64,000 nt of DNA from assembly GCA_003640385.1 (NCBI GenBank), contig RCAB01000068.1, positions 1 through 64,000 of the forward strand, in the 5' to 3' direction. The position numbers and the translations under genes were made by a program. The first letter of the stretch is position 1. Each line of letters begins with the position of its first letter. The notes beneath the pieces are model-generated. The model was not told where the DNA came from. It saw only the letters and a list, made by a program, of their open reading frames with translations, and did no database searches. The DNA is from Setaria digitata (taxonomy: Eukaryota > Nematoda > Chromadorea > Rhabditida > Setariidae). This document shows, piece by piece, positions 35,300 to 48,850 of the stretch.

Positions 35300-38200
35300 G
35301 GTGGAAAGAAGCAAAGGGATAAAATAATGTGTTATTTGTCAACTTTGATTAGACAACCAAAATGGAAAGAAAAATCTTTAAGTTATTGAGTGACCAGTAA
35401 TAAGGGAATCATCATAAGCATAATGCTGGCCAACTTATAAGAACACAAGAACCAGTACGGAAATACTGACAACAAATGATGCGCATGTGCTAGAAGAATT
35501 AGTCCTACTGGTTCAGCTATATGTGCCAGTGGCCTGAACCATTTGGACAGTGTAAAATCAGGAGATTAAGCAATATAAGAGAAGATAGTACAGCCTGCAA
35601 ATAGACATTTGAAGTGGAGTAGGTATGCAATGGAGAAATAGAAATCCCAAATGAATGGGTTGCTGTCAAGCTTGGTTCAGACAATTATCAAACAAATTAC
35701 ATTGCAATGCCGATATGTTCCAATGTAATCTAATTCAGACTGCTGCGATTTTTTCATCCACTGAAACAAACATTTCCAATTACTTTAAAGTCTTTTTCTG
35801 CATCAGAAAGTCTAAAAAGAAGGAAAGGAAAGAAGGTAAAAATTCGGTCATTGTGTAAACCGGAAAGGAAAAAGAATAGTTGGTGAAGCGTTAAGCTTTC
35901 ATTTGATATTTCTTGTTGCCAGAAATAAAAACGATTAGCAGAAAATGGGTAGAAAGATGAGATATCAAAGTGGAGGCTTTATGAGGTTCTGTCTAGTTAT
36001 TGCTTCAAGACTCCCTGGTAGGCAATTGAAAAGGTTGTTCTTTGCATGAAATAAAAGTTTGTCCTTTTTTTTGTATGTGGCAGAAAATACTGCGATAAAG
36101 GCATATTAAAAATGATATGAAAATTATTTTGAAAAGTCTGAAAAACAAAATAATGATTTAAATCAACTTAATCAAACCTCACAAATTTCTTAAATTAAAA
36201 TTTTACGAACAATAATAGATAATTAAACTGAACAACAACTTTCTGCTATATTCCGTGTTAGCGCCTTTGCTTTTGGACGAGAATAATGAGTCCATGAGAA
36301 AATTATGACTTTCAATTTTAACTGTGCTTGGGAAATAAAGCAGTTGAAAAAGAAGTGTGAGCACACATGCAAGTCATGCATGCACATCGTGCTTGGGCCT
36401 GAAACTTTTTATGAAAAATAGTGCAAAAATTAAATAAAGAAGAGAAATTCTCCTTAAGATCAGGAGTAATTAAGTCATGCAACTTCGCACTGAAATAGAG
36501 TTTGCACTTAACTAAAGCTCTACGAATGCCCATGCATTTGCAATGAAGAAATACGAATCTGAAATAAAGCGTATCAGTGCATTTCAATAAAAATTTCAGA
36601 AACTTTCTCAAATCTATGAGAGACTTTGTAGCCTATTAATTATTAATAACCGTAATATGCAAAAAAAAAAAAAAAAAAATGTTGAGATAGCATAATTTAG
36701 AAAGTTCAACCTTATTCAAAGTTCTTTGAATTTTAGACATGAAAAAGAAAAAAAACTAAAAAGTCACCCGTCTTTAAATTATTGACTTAGGCGATTTAAG
36801 GTATAATACCTTTATAGATTCCTAAACCACTCTTCGAAATACCATCTTAAACTATCATTTGTTCCTAAAACCCCATCCATACTTGCCTGTGTCTATAATA
36901 TGTTTTTTTTTTTTTTTTCGCAATTGTGCAACTCGAAGTGTTGACTTTTACTAATACTAGAGTAACAGTAAATAGTAGTCAAAAACACATCAGCCAACTA
37001 GTATTTAATTAAAATAGAGCACGCTAAGATACTTTGATAAGTTAGAAAAGATTTTTATCAAGTAGTACCAAAGCTATGCTATATTTTGCAGGAAAATAAG
37101 TGCAGTAATCAAGAAACAATAACTGAAATATGCAAATCATGAAGTTGTTAAACAAGTGTTGTTAAACACTTTAATCAAGTGAAGTGGTCCAACTCCTACT
37201 ACTTTATTCCTGTCCTTCCTTTTCACATCACTGCTCCTCATTGTAAATTGTTTCAAGTAATACTTAGTTAGCGCTTGATACAGCTAGGATCAAGTTATTC
37301 CGGAAGCAGAGTGATAGAGAGAAATTGACAAGCAAGTATGATAAACAAAAGTGAGTTTCAAAACAATAAAGATTTAGGTAGAAATTCTGGAGGGATAATA
37401 TGGTTGTGAATATTGATAATATTGATAATGGTTTTGTTTTAGATCATATTTTCCAGGTTTTTTTTCTAATACCGAGAACGATTTCATTAGAAATTACATC
37501 AGCCAACATTCTAAAATTAATCAGAATCAGTAATCTATTCTAATTGATAATATGGTTGTGAACTTTTACATAATTCTAGAATAGATTACTGATTAATTTT
37601 AGAATGTTGGCTGATGTAATTTCTAATGAAATCGTTCTCGGTATTAGAAAAAAACCTGGAAAATATGATCTAAAACAAATATCGAAGATAAAAGAAAAAA
37701 AATACGACTTAGTGAAGAATATGACAGAATTGAGATAATGAAATTAATGAATTTTCAGGAGATGCTGGTTGAATCTGAATCGAAGTAACATCGTAATATA
37801 TTAAACATGTGGTGTAGTGAAGTACAGAGATAGAATGTGGTAAAGTAACTAATAAATAATTGCTATCAAGTGTGAAATCAATGTTTTTCTGCGACGCTTC
37901 AAAACATCGTTTCCTCATCAAGAGAGAGACTTTATCTCTCTTGCCAATAAGTAAGAAAGAAAGAGTTTGTTTGATGTGATTTTTTTGGCAAATAGTATGA
38001 ATAAGTACTAATTAATTGTCACTTAAACAAACTTTTACTCAAAATTTCCCTACTGATTCTAGCCTCTGTTAATATCAAATCAAGTCTGTGCCTTTTAAAC
38101 ATTCCTAATTTCTTAAGACAAAAAAGTGAAAACTCCCGAGTATGATTGTACAAGGAACTAATCTGTCTAATTACTTTAAGATAATTGGAATTTTCTTTCT

Positions 38201-40766
38201 CTATTACAGCACTACTTGAGTAAGAAAATAAATGAATATAAATTTAAAAAAGAGTACTCATTTTACGATGTTTTTCAGTGGGTATCCCTACGTCTAATTG
38301 TTTGCTATGTAAGTCGAACAAATTACTTCATCTATGCTCTACGTAAAATCACTTTATCGATCTCATTTTTAAATCAAATAAATTTTTTGTTAGATAAATC
38401 CATTCAATAGATTTCGAAATGCCAAGTCCAAAACCTTCCTTTTTTTAAATTTAATTGAATTCATTTGCATTAAGTGTGTTTGCTGATCGCCATTACTTTT
38501 TAGCTTACCATTTTCTTATCATAGTTAAAGTAATAATGGATTTATAGCTGCCAATTGATGCCAGCAAAACAGCGCCATATCTCATAATCAGGTGGTGACA
38601 GTATGTATGATCGGTTGGATCATCTATCCGTGAAAAATGTAACAAATTAATTATTGTGGTAAAGTTAATTATTGCTAATTGTAAGTATCACATACTGCAG
38701 CCAGGCATCTTTGAGCGAATTCTACCAACATCTTCATTAATAGTCATCGCTAACTGCGCTGAAATGTGATCATGACGCTGGTGGAAATGTAAGCTAGAAA
38801 TAACTTTTGTTCTAACTAGGCTAATTACTTATGGTCAGTCTATTAATGGTTTGAGTCTGTTTGCCTTAAAGGATCATAATTTTACTTGAAATTCTTGGAA
38901 ATTTTCGTTTCCATACTTCGATATTTCTTATTTACCTGAACTTTTAAACAATGATATCATATCTATACCATAAGAACAATTATCACGATTATCAACCACG
39001 GCATTCTGGGAAAAGATGATGAAACAATAAGAACGAAATGTCGAATATGTCCAAAGACTGGAAGGACGTCGACACTAAAAAACTTATTTGATCACATTCA
39101 TTGCTCTCGTCATCCATTATGCTTATTGCTTCATTATTCTTTGACGTCCAGTTCCGATGGCTTTACTTCTTCCATTCCAACAAACATTTCCGCCTATCCC
39201 TCTTCATCATCGAAATAAAATTTTCCCTTCGCTCTTTTGGTTGCATAAAATTTGTGAAAAAAAAAAAAAAAAAAAAAAAGAACGAACTAAATATGAAGCC
39301 ATTATATGCTACCTATGCTCAAAAAAAGCATTTATTGTGGTTATATGAGAAAGAAATTGGCTTGCTTATAGACCTTAAAAATAATCCTTATTTTTTAAAT
39401 GCCTTTCCTCAATATGAAAATATTAACAAAATGTTAATCGCTGAGACAAAATAGGCATTTTCATGCCTTGTAACGTGAACTAATGGTTGTCCCCAACAAA
39501 ATTCTCATTTCAATTCTATTATTTTATGAAATGGAAAAATTCCCGAAAGTTTTGTTAATGTGATATATGGTATAAACCATCAATCAAAAGATCTCAAAAA
39601 TTAGTCACTTTATTTTATCTTTCCAAAACTGAGTGAAAATTTTAGTTAAATTTAAGAAATCCATATAAACTTAGTATTGATTACTTAAGAATAATTGCCG
39701 TTCTTATCCTTAAAAGCTATGGACGATAGAGAAATCTATCACCATCTTCTTAATAATATTTTATTATTATGGCATTAATCATTCTGATGAATTACCAGCA
39801 CTTAGCATTTCCCTATTTCTCTTATTTCCAATTTTAATTCCACAACCTTCTTCTAAGGTTGCGAAAACGAACTCTCAACAGCATGATGCAGTGCTTTCTG
39901 CTCGTTTTTTGCTAATTTCTATTTCGTAAAATATTTTTTTTTTTTTTTTGGAAAAAAACAAAGTTGCACAAAAAAATCAAATATCTAAACAATGAACACA
40001 CTGCGAAATCATTTTGCATAATGAGAAATTATTTGACAATTAAATACTTTTTATTTGAATATGAATAAAAAAGGATGAAGATTTAAAATGAAGATCTCCT
40101 TCCAAAAATCAAAATTATTATTAATGAGCAGTAAGACTAAATTTGGCAACTATACAGCCAAACTAGCTTACAACAGAGTACAATATCTTACTGCCGAGAA
40201 AAGAGTCTAAGCTTTAGCTGGAGCAAACAGAATCAATCTTCCAGAGGAAAATACTGCGATCTTTTGTCCTTCTCCGTTAGAAAAACAATCGAGAAATATT
40301 TCACATTCATCCACGTTTACTCGAATATTTCTCAAACATTAATTATTTAATCATTGATTAACCAGTACCAAATAAAATTCCTTTTAGAATTCGTAGAAAA
40401 AGGAATGAATGTTAACTCCACTGAAACCGCCATCTGGATAAACCGGGAAAGAATCTACCGATACGACACTACTAATGAATCAGTCTCGATGATCAAAAAC
40501 TATCGTCGAGTATAATCCAACGAGAAAATCAAATCAGATTCTCAATCATAAGTGCTTTGATTCTGAAACACATCAACACTCCCTAACATAGATCTCGCGC
40601 AGCGTACAGTTGTTTGCGACCGAACTTTATTGTCAACTGTTGCAGTGAGTCGTGCAGAACTGAAATAGGGGAGGAAGTGGGGGGGTTGCTTTTGTTGCTC
40701 AGTGGTGGTTCCTTATCATTTAGGGTGGTAAATCAGTGATACGTGATAAGGGTGGTGAAGGACGTC
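35300..40766. other. Gene-poor region of about 5.5 kb
   Basis: No coding exon with supportable splice sites was found on either strand. Contents: several homopolymer A or T runs (for example near 36661, 36903, 39259 and 39932), the large inverted repeat at 37433-37679, and a less AT-rich stretch at about 40590-40760 with a G-run just before the hpo-8 start, probably its promoter and leader. Confidence 0.5.
37433..37679. repeat. Large inverted repeat (arms about 103-110 bp, 34-base spacer)
   Basis: The left arm 37433-37542 and right arm 37577-37679 are reverse complements apart from a 6-base duplication (AATCAG) in the left arm and one base of difference in a T/A homopolymer. A 17-base word (GATAATATGGTTGTGAA) occurs both just before the left arm (about 37394) and inside the spacer (about 37547) in direct orientation. 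No open frame or terminal motif of a known transposon was seen. Near identity of the arms implies recent formation. Confidence 0.92.
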
Positions 40767-43310
40767 ATGTTAACACCTGTGCAGCTTTACCTTTTCCTGT
40801 ACAATGCACTGCAAACATGTGGGTATGTTTTACTACGAAATTTGTTCATTTTTTATGCCTTCTTCCGAATTGTGCCATTACACTTTTGGCGTTAGTAGCG
40901 CATATTGAATGCTGAAGTGGCGGGAACGAAATTTAATTGAAAGTGTTTTACGAAGGAAAGAAAGATTGGATATAGTATGAGAAAAATTTGGACAGCCAGC
41001 AGGACGAGTGAGCTTTACAATGTAGTTAATAAGAGAATAGTTATTGCAAGGAAGAAAAAATGTTAATGCTGAAAGGGAGTAACAGAGATCGATAAAAGCT
41101 GTAAGAGATTTGTTTCTAAAGCCAGAACTAACTAATAACTTTATATTTTGTGATGTTACTGCTTTGTTATATTTAAAAAACTTGGGTGACTGTTCGTTTT
41201 TTTTGTCTTCATTAATTCATCATGACATTATCAGAAATTTATGCAAATGCAGAGGTTAAGGGAAAGTTGTTTCAGCTTGATCATTAAACAAACTAGGGAT
41301 TTGACGCTATGTCAAACAGTTGTTCGTGCTTTGAGTTGGGCCTTCACTCCTCATTGCTTAAAGTTTCAGTTCATAAATTTCATTGTATTTGTATTCTTTC
41401 AGATGGAGTATAATTTTATGGAAGACATTTCGCGGTTTGTTTCTGAATGAAAGTTATGAGCATTTATATTGGTCGTGTGAGCTAGAGCTACAGATCTTCC
41501 AGACTGCTGCTGTACTTGAGGTTTGTTTACGGTAAATTGATGTTAAACCTTTCATTCTTAATTACCAGTGATTGTGAGACAAAGAGACCTTTAGATTAAT
41601 TCGGAAATTCACAAAAACAGCAAGTTTTAAGTTGAAGGTTTTAGTTGTCAAATATGCTTCATTTTGTCTAGAACGATTTATCAAAGTTTTTTGTTTTTAT
41701 TTTTAAATATGTCTTGTCTTTATTTAATTAAAATAAAATAATTTATCTCATAAATTGCTGTTTTATTCACTAATAGTCCCTCTGTCCCTTTCGTCTTCTA
41801 TTAAATTCATGGAGTAAATTAACAGAATTAACTTTAAGAACTTTGAACGCAGTAAAAAAGTAGTAAAATTCTTACAGATTGTCCATGCTGTGGCTCGTTT
41901 TGTTCGATCACCCGTTGGAACTACAGCTATGCAGGTGTACTCGCGTGTTTCGCTTGTGTGGCTTATTTTATACAAGGTTGTATCGGTAAGGCTGAGGTTT
42001 TTCTTGACTTCTTCTTTTCGAAATCGTGTAAAGGTCATTTTTTTTTTTAAATTCCTGCAAAAATTAAAAAAAAAAACCATGAAGCGTATAAAAAGCGTAT
42101 CAACATATAAATAATGGAGTTTTAAAATCCTTAGACTTCAAATTAATTTTTTTCAATGTCTTCCCGAATTCTTTTTCTGAATTAAGCAAATTGGATGAAA
42201 TTTCCAGGGAACTGAAAGTGTTTATATATTTAATTGAGTAATTTAAAGTTTCCAGTGGTTTTTAGGCGCGAACGAGTATTGGTGTACTATTCTTGTTGAT
42301 AGCTTGGTCGGTGACTGAAGTTGTACGATACAGCTACTATGGATTTGCTTTAATTAGTATTGTATCAAGCCTTCATACTTGGCTGAGGTGCATTGTTCTA
42401 TCTATTTTGGGGCACTAGAGAATTTCAAACTGTAACTTGAATATCCCATTTTATCAGGTTTTGCACTTGTTCACATGATCTATCCTTATTCTTGATATAT
42501 ATGGAAAATTTTTTGATTATAGTACAGTGTGGAAAACTTGTCTAATAATCAGATATGCGTGGAAAAAGGCTCTTTTACAGATATTCTCTTTTTATTGTGT
42601 TGTATCCGCTGGGTGTATGCGGTGAACTTCTAGTGATACTAGCAGCTCTCCCTGAGGTTTGTGGCTTTTCCTAGTATTCTAAAGTATGTTTCGGAAGATT
42701 TAACCGTTTGACTCGATATAACTATGATTTTCATATATCACTTCATTCAGTTTATTTAATCCAATTTAATCCAATGATTTGTTGCAGGTCAGCGCCAAGA
42801 AGCATCTTACTTTGGAAATGCCAAATCTATCTAATTTTGGCTTCTGTTTTTGGTGGTACCTTGTCATCTACGTCATTTTATATATACCAGGTCATATTAT
42901 TTATTGAGTTTGAAGAAGTTCTAATTTAATTCAAAAGGATGAATTCAGTCCATATTAGCCACGAAAACACCAAGCTAACAATTGTCTGTTCATTTTTCTT
43001 CTATCGATGCAGGATATTATAATAATATAAAAGTCAGAAACGTTTCTATTTCTTTTTTCTTGTCCTTTAATTGCTGAGCGTTGTTTTTGAGGAATTAGTC
43101 TATAAGTTCTCGGTGAAACTTGGAATTGCAAAGTTTAGTTTTGTGTTGCATGAAGTTAATGTCATTTTCGCATTTTTCCCGCCGAAATAATTCGATGATA
43201 AATATTATATGAAATTGTTAGTTTTTTAGGCTTTCCCCAAATGTACCTGTACATGCTTAATCAGCGACGAAAAGTCCTTTCAGTGGAAGTAAACAAAAAA
43301 TACGACTAAT
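40767..43310 (+). CDS. hpo-8: Very-long-chain (3R)-3-hydroxyacyl-CoA dehydratase (HACD/PHS1 family)
   Basis: Seven exons (40767-40822, 41403-41520, 41878-41985, 42266-42387, 42581-42656, 42788-42890, 43231-43310) give 220 residues, the normal family length. The enzyme performs the third step of the ER fatty-acid elongation cycle, dehydrating 3-hydroxyacyl-CoA to trans-2-enoyl-CoA. Family landmarks: YLFLYNALQTCGW at the N-terminus, LEIVHAVARFVRSP, AWSVTEVVRYSYYG, and YPLGVCGE, in which Tyr143 and Glu150 are spaced exactly like the catalytic Tyr149/Glu156 of yeast Phs1. The end FPQMYLYMLNQRRKVL is also typical. Several hydrophobic helices fit a multi-pass ER protein; the C-terminal KKYD resembles a weak ER-retrieval signal. 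The name follows the C. elegans orthologue hpo-8. A CATTTAG acceptor lies about 43 bases before the ATG. A polyadenylation signal AATAAA is at 43457-43462. Confidence 0.96.
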
Positions 43311-45313
43311 TTACTTCTCACTTTCTGCAGTGATGTGCTCCTGGAAAAGAACAGAATGCTCTGCAACAAATTTATCAGTCCATAACATTTGCTTTTGGCA
43401 TCAGTCGATTTTTCACTGCTTTTTGTGACAGTTGCTTAACATTGTTGCTTGTTTACAATAAATCATTAGTAATACTCTTTGTTGCATCATTACGTTTGAG
43501 ATTATTTTAAATGTGTTATACCCCCCGTTAATTCAAATTTTCACGAATTTGACTTCTTCAGCTTCTCATCAGTGTCGCAATGTTTTTCATTGTACATTCC
43601 AAAGCGCGTAGAAGTTAAAATAATTCAAAAAATTTAAAGAATGGAAAAAAAACTTCCTTACATGATTGATAGGCGAAATCTCAAAGCCAGGCACACTGTA
43701 ATCGATATTTTAATATTTCCAAAAATAAGTTTGGGTTTATTGGACTAAAAGATGCCACTGACTGCAAACTTCTTTACTTTCAATATTAAATACAATGAAG
43801 ATATAGTGATTCAATAAAAACAGGTTAAAAGTCCCGACAACGTTGGTTTTCAGGTATAGAACATTGAAAGTTAAGAGTCCTAACAACAGTAAATTTTACT
43901 GTTACTCATTAATCAAAAAAAAAAAAAGATAACTGTGCAAAAGAGAAGGGACGAAGCTGTTACTTCCATGAATGTTTGATATACATAGAATTTTAGTTAC
44001 CGCCCCCAGGTTTTGATTTTGTGGGGAACCAGTTCTCATTTCAAACTCACTTTTATATAAGTGGGTTCTTAGGAATTGAACATTTAGCAAAATTTCAGTG
44101 TTTTATGTTTTCTGCTGAACGTGTTTTCTCCCAGGATTTCAGGAATTTAGTTTACCGAGGTTATAAAAGCTAGATCCAAAAATTTCGAGGAATGGAATTC
44201 GATAAAAACATCGACAGAATACGGGGAATTAGAGTGTGGTAGGAGCAGTTCAAAAGAGGTGAATGCTTCCTAACTTGTTGCTAGGTCAATTAGAGCTTCA
44301 ATTTACCAATCGTTTTTATTTTCACGACTTAAATTGAAACTGGAATTTTATAGAAGTCTTTAAAGGTTCAAATGTTTGGAAAACTTTTTTGCTGTTCTGG
44401 AAAGGTTTCGATGTGCGTATTAGTTATGAGGACTTGTCGGAGATTCATATGCTTGTTATACCAGTAAATGACATATTAAGGATTATCAATTTACTTAGAC
44501 TTTGATGTCGGACTTTTCAGTATCTAAATTAAAATGAATCAAATTAATGAAGTCCAGTCAAAGCGAAATTTGAAATATTAGAAAAAGTACCAATAAATAA
44601 GAACGAGATTAAGCTATAAACTATATTCAGTTAGATGAAGTTGATCAAGTTGGAAACTAAATTACAACTTTACGTATTTGTCATATAACAAAAAAGCTTT
44701 TTTTAGAAATATTTTGGCAAGTGTAATCCAAAAAAAACCAGTGAATTTAAGTGTTTGAATTCGTCAATCTCTTTGCTGTCAAAATTTATAATGAATCTGA
44801 TTAGTCATCGTAGCCACATATGTCATTTATTTTAGATAATTAAAGTTCACTTTTTTTATACAGTGAAAATAATTGTGAAAATCAATTATTTTTAAATTTA
44901 GCTTCTATTAGAGACTTTTAAGAGAAAATTGAATTTTGACGTTTTATTTTTTTAGTAACATTTTTTAACCTTATACTAGAACTGTTCAAATCAAGAGGAT
45001 CACTGGGGTCATTCCCATCCATAATATAGTATTTTAAGATCCATAATTTTATTTCTTCATATACTTAGTTAAATAACTTTGTTTCAAGTTAAATGTAAAG
45101 TTTATGTACACATGCGATGAAATTCCATTGAATACGAATTTGTGATAAAAAAGACTTATGCTTATCTCTTATCATAATCTTCCTTCGTCTCTCCTGCTTT
45201 TTAAAACTAAATAGGAGATATACGGTGACGGGAAATTTTGAATTTTGTTAAATTTTTTTTGAATTTAATCATTTTTAACTTCATTTTTTCAAGGAAGGTA
45301 AGAAAGAGAAGCC
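43311..45313. other. Intergenic region between hpo-8 and the first CRAL-TRIO gene
   Basis: About 2 kb without recognisable exons. The left part is the hpo-8 3' UTR. A run of T then CAAG ends about 21 bases before the next ATG and may be its trans-splice acceptor, although AAG is a poor one. Confidence 0.45.
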
Positions 45314-47861
45314 ATGAATAACAACAGTACGGATATGAAAATTATCCATAGGGACGAGATTACTGAATTTCGGAAACGTATAGAACCACTCCTGAAAAAA
45401 TATCCACGTTATGATACAGATTATGCTTTGCTGCGTTGGCTTAGAGGATGCAAATTTGATCAGGGTTAGGTTCCTGGGAACTCTTCATTTCAAAACATTC
45501 AAATTTACTATTTTTTAAATCTGTCTGAAATTGTTTGTTAACTATTTTTAACTTACAACCTAACTGTCACTTTTTCAAGTAGTCTTATTTTCAACCAAAG
45601 ATTGAGGAATTTAGAATTCTTTTCATTATTTTCTTTTTAGAAATGGCGGCACAGAAAATGGAATGGTCCCTAAATGCAATGAATGCTGTTGGAGCTTTTG
45701 AAAAAGATCTTAGTTCAGTTGAGAAAATCGAAGCAATTTTAGCAGATGCATCACCTATACATTATTTTTTTCCGGGTATTCAAACCGAAGTTATATTAAT
45801 TGACAGATGAAATCTCCTTGTTCTATATGGGAGACAAAAGTTTTGCTAATTAAAAAAACACACCTCTTTCCGGCCCTTCAAGCTACTTTTCTGATAGGTG
45901 GTACTATTGGCTATGATAAAAACGGAAATGTGATAGTTATACATAATATTGGTAAAGCTCATCCACGAAGTCTGGTCAATTCTACACGAGTATCCGAATT
46001 CTATGTTACCTCAATATATGACTACGAAGGAACACAGTGCCTCATAAGGTAGTCTGTTTCTATCGACTAATTATCGGTTTAATGAGTTGCATTAAAATTA
46101 ATTATTATCTTCTATCCTGATTAAGCAATGAATAAACGTAATCGATGCAGTCAGTATCTCAAACAGAAGTTATACGAAGCCATAGTATGGTAATAGTCTG
46201 TAGATTATTAAACGAAAATGATCAAATGTTGGCCTAATTAGTCAGTCAGCAATTTACTTCTACATAGATCGGAAGAAGCAAGACGTGGCTGTAAACTGGG
46301 CACAGTAGTGATCGTTGATTTAGGTGACTTCTCGTATGATATCATTTTCCATCTACCAGCAACTAAAATATACATATCAGCAATTGGATTACTACAGGTC
46401 TGTTCATTTTTATTTATATAATAGAAAGAGTTTATCTCTTTGCTCTGATTAGATTCCATAAAATATTGCAAAATAAATTATTCGACATCTTGTCCAGAAT
46501 CTATTAATTAGAAAAACTTGAGGCAATTGATGAGTGAGAACTTTCATGAGTGATAATTTATTTTTTTTTTTTATTTCGTGAACTTCATCCCAAGCACTGT
46601 ACTATTTTCGAGAAGAAAAGAAAGGATTGGATGCACGAAAAAATGAGGGATTTTTTGAGGAGGAAGATAAGTAATTCTAGTACTTATTATAGGATATGTT
46701 CCCGGATGCGGCAGTAAAATTGTATATTGTGAATGCTCCTTTAGCTGTGCAATTTCTTATGCGAATGGTTTTAATGAGTCTTGCAAAAGTAAGAGAGAAG
46801 AATTCACAGAACTTCCTTCCACTAATGATATAACTGCGATTTATTGCAACATTGAGAAAATTTAGCTTGAGTGAAAGAAAAAAGAAAAATGGAATGGATT
46901 TTTATTACTTGTCAAAAAAATGTTTGAAAGGTATTTATAACTTCAAAGGAAACGACGGAAGCGTTTGAATTTTTGGGTAGCGATTGGAAAGAAATTCTGG
47001 TAGAAAGGCACGGAGCCAAATTTCTGCCAAAAAGTTACGGTGGAACGATGGATGATGATATCTTCCAGAAAGGCGGCGAAGTTCCAGAATCTGTGTTCGC
47101 TTTAAAAATTCTTCATTTAATAATATATCTGAAATTAAAAAAAAAAAAGGAAGCAAAATTCCAAAAACAATTTTTTATTTCGGTCTCAACGATCAGATCA
47201 CAGAAATTGGAAATATTGTGTAAGCTTTCCTCCTACCAAATTTTGTTCCTTTCTCAAAAATTTTCATACAGAACTTCATTTCAGAGCAAAGGCAAACAAG
47301 AGATTTGTAGCAGACGAAAAGTTGACAAAGATTACCGTAAACGCACGCCAGGAAATAGTTGTGGACATCGTTGTAGAGAAGCCTGACTCAAAGCTTTCCT
47401 GGTACTTCACCTGTTCGGGAGATATCTTTTTTTCTGTGATATTCGAGAAGGAAGAGGTATGGTATATCCTTTAACTGACCTTTGTTCCGCTGCACAATTT
47501 TTGATTTAAATACATCATTCACAGAAGTGTGACAGCGACTGTAGCCATGTAACCAAAATATTAATCATATGAGAAACTTAAAATTATCCCACTAATATCG
47601 GATTTTCCTGTTAATATGGAAACTGTCGCACTGCTGCGCTAATAGTTCTATGTTTTTAGTAGCGTCAACCATTGTTACTGTTTCCATCACTCGTTTAAGG
47701 TCTGGCCACGCTTCCGGATTTACACTGAGTTCACGCCGGAATTTAATGAAATTGTCTGCAAAAAAGCAGGCACATATCAACTGGTATTCTGCAACAAACA
47801 CGGACGCATATGGAGCAAATCCATTCAATACTACGTAGACGTGAAAGAGCCTTCAGTTTAA
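45314..47861 (+). CDS. CRAL-TRIO and GOLD domain lipid-transfer protein, copy A
   Basis: Eight exons (45314-45464, 45641-45775, 45898-46048, 46268-46397, 46693-46788, 46931-47094, 47285-47456, 47700-47861) give 386 residues. Residues about 31-50 carry the CRAL-TRIO N-terminal signature (YDTDYALLRWLRGCKFD). The lipid-binding pocket domain spans about 85-250, including FPGGTIGYDKNGN, a V-I-V-D-L-G strand, FPDAAVKLYIVNAP and the FLGSDWKEIL stretch. The C-terminal GOLD domain spans about 275-380 (LSWYFTCSGDIFFSV, WPRFRIYTEF, AGTYQLVF). This is the SEC14-like plan of mammalian SEC14L proteins and nematode ctg-1/ctg-2, which bind phospholipids, tocopherol or sterol-like ligands; the ligand here is unknown. 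No signal peptide or membrane span, so cytosolic. Intron phases (1,1,2,0,0,2,0) equal those of copy B at 54.9-58.1 kb, showing duplication. Confidence 0.93.
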
Positions 47862-48850
47862 AATGAGAAATATAACCATTCAAGTGCTTCAGAATTACTC
47901 TGACTAAATGTGTAATTTTGACTTTCAGTTGAAAGAAAATACAAATGATGCGACACCGATAGAGGACAAAACCTACCTGACAAAGGTACTCTAGATTAGT
48001 GCCGAAAATAGATATAAACGAGTTAACACAATCGCTGAAGTTAATTATCCACTTCAGGTAGATAAAGAGCATTGCGGCATTTTTTTTTTTTTTTTAGTAT
48101 AATCATATCTTTTGAAAGAAAAAGTGGCTTAGATGTTTAGATGGATTAACAGACAATATTAGCACAGAACTGAGATAATCATGATGGCTTCGATAAATTA
48201 CCGAGAAGGTTAATCTAAACTACTGCACCTACATTAAGTATACCTTCAGCTTCTAACAAATTCAACAAAAGTGACACCTGTCTCTACAGGACAGGTGCAA
48301 AAACATCTTTCCCAAACATCCTTTGAAATAAACTTACAATAATGCTACTAAATGGAGTTTCAGAAACAAAATCAGCTTGTCAAGTACTGAAGGGTTCTTT
48401 ACAGTAAACTTCCAAAAATAACATATTTCAAAAATTTGGTAACAAACAGCAATGGAACAGTCGTCCTGGAACACTGAAAGACCAAACTGGAGATTTAAGC
48501 CAATTTGCAATAAGTTAAGACTTATCGAAATAAACATTATTTACCCAGCTGTAATTTTTACTAATTTATGAGGCCATGTATTTGATTTTTACCAATCAAG
48601 GCTCCAGAAATCACTTCATATTATATCACAAATTCGAGATTCTCTTTTAAATCAATCTTAAAAAGGATGTAAAAGTTATTTTTACAAAAAGCTCATATTA
48701 CTGCTTTGCAATTATCATCTGAAAATATAGCTCGCATCGAAAGAATTCGTTTTTCTCTCGAAAGACGCTCAATCGTTGCCTTTACTTTTATTCTAACTTA
48801 AAATTTTTATTTCCTGAAAGTAGCATATCTAGAGTTCTGAAGCGTAAGGC
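47862..48850. other. Convergent intergenic region between CRAL-TRIO copy A and gba
   Basis: About 1 kb holding the two 3' ends. A short hairpin (CACCTGTC-n7-GACAGGTG near 48275-48298) is visible. No gene recognised. Confidence 0.45.

Noticed and set aside
39101..39454. Plus-strand 117-codon open frame containing a poly-Lys tract
   Set aside because: The Lys run is just a 20-base A homopolymer, flanked by low-complexity sequence; no protein-like conservation is visible.
47592..48072. Minus-strand frames of 78 and 109 codons
   Set aside because: They are shadows opposite the last GOLD exon of the CRAL-TRIO copy A gene (47700-47861).
48275..48298. Short hairpin CACCTGTC / GACAGGTG as a possible RNA element
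   Set aside because: Only eight pairs and no supporting context; expected by chance at this scale.
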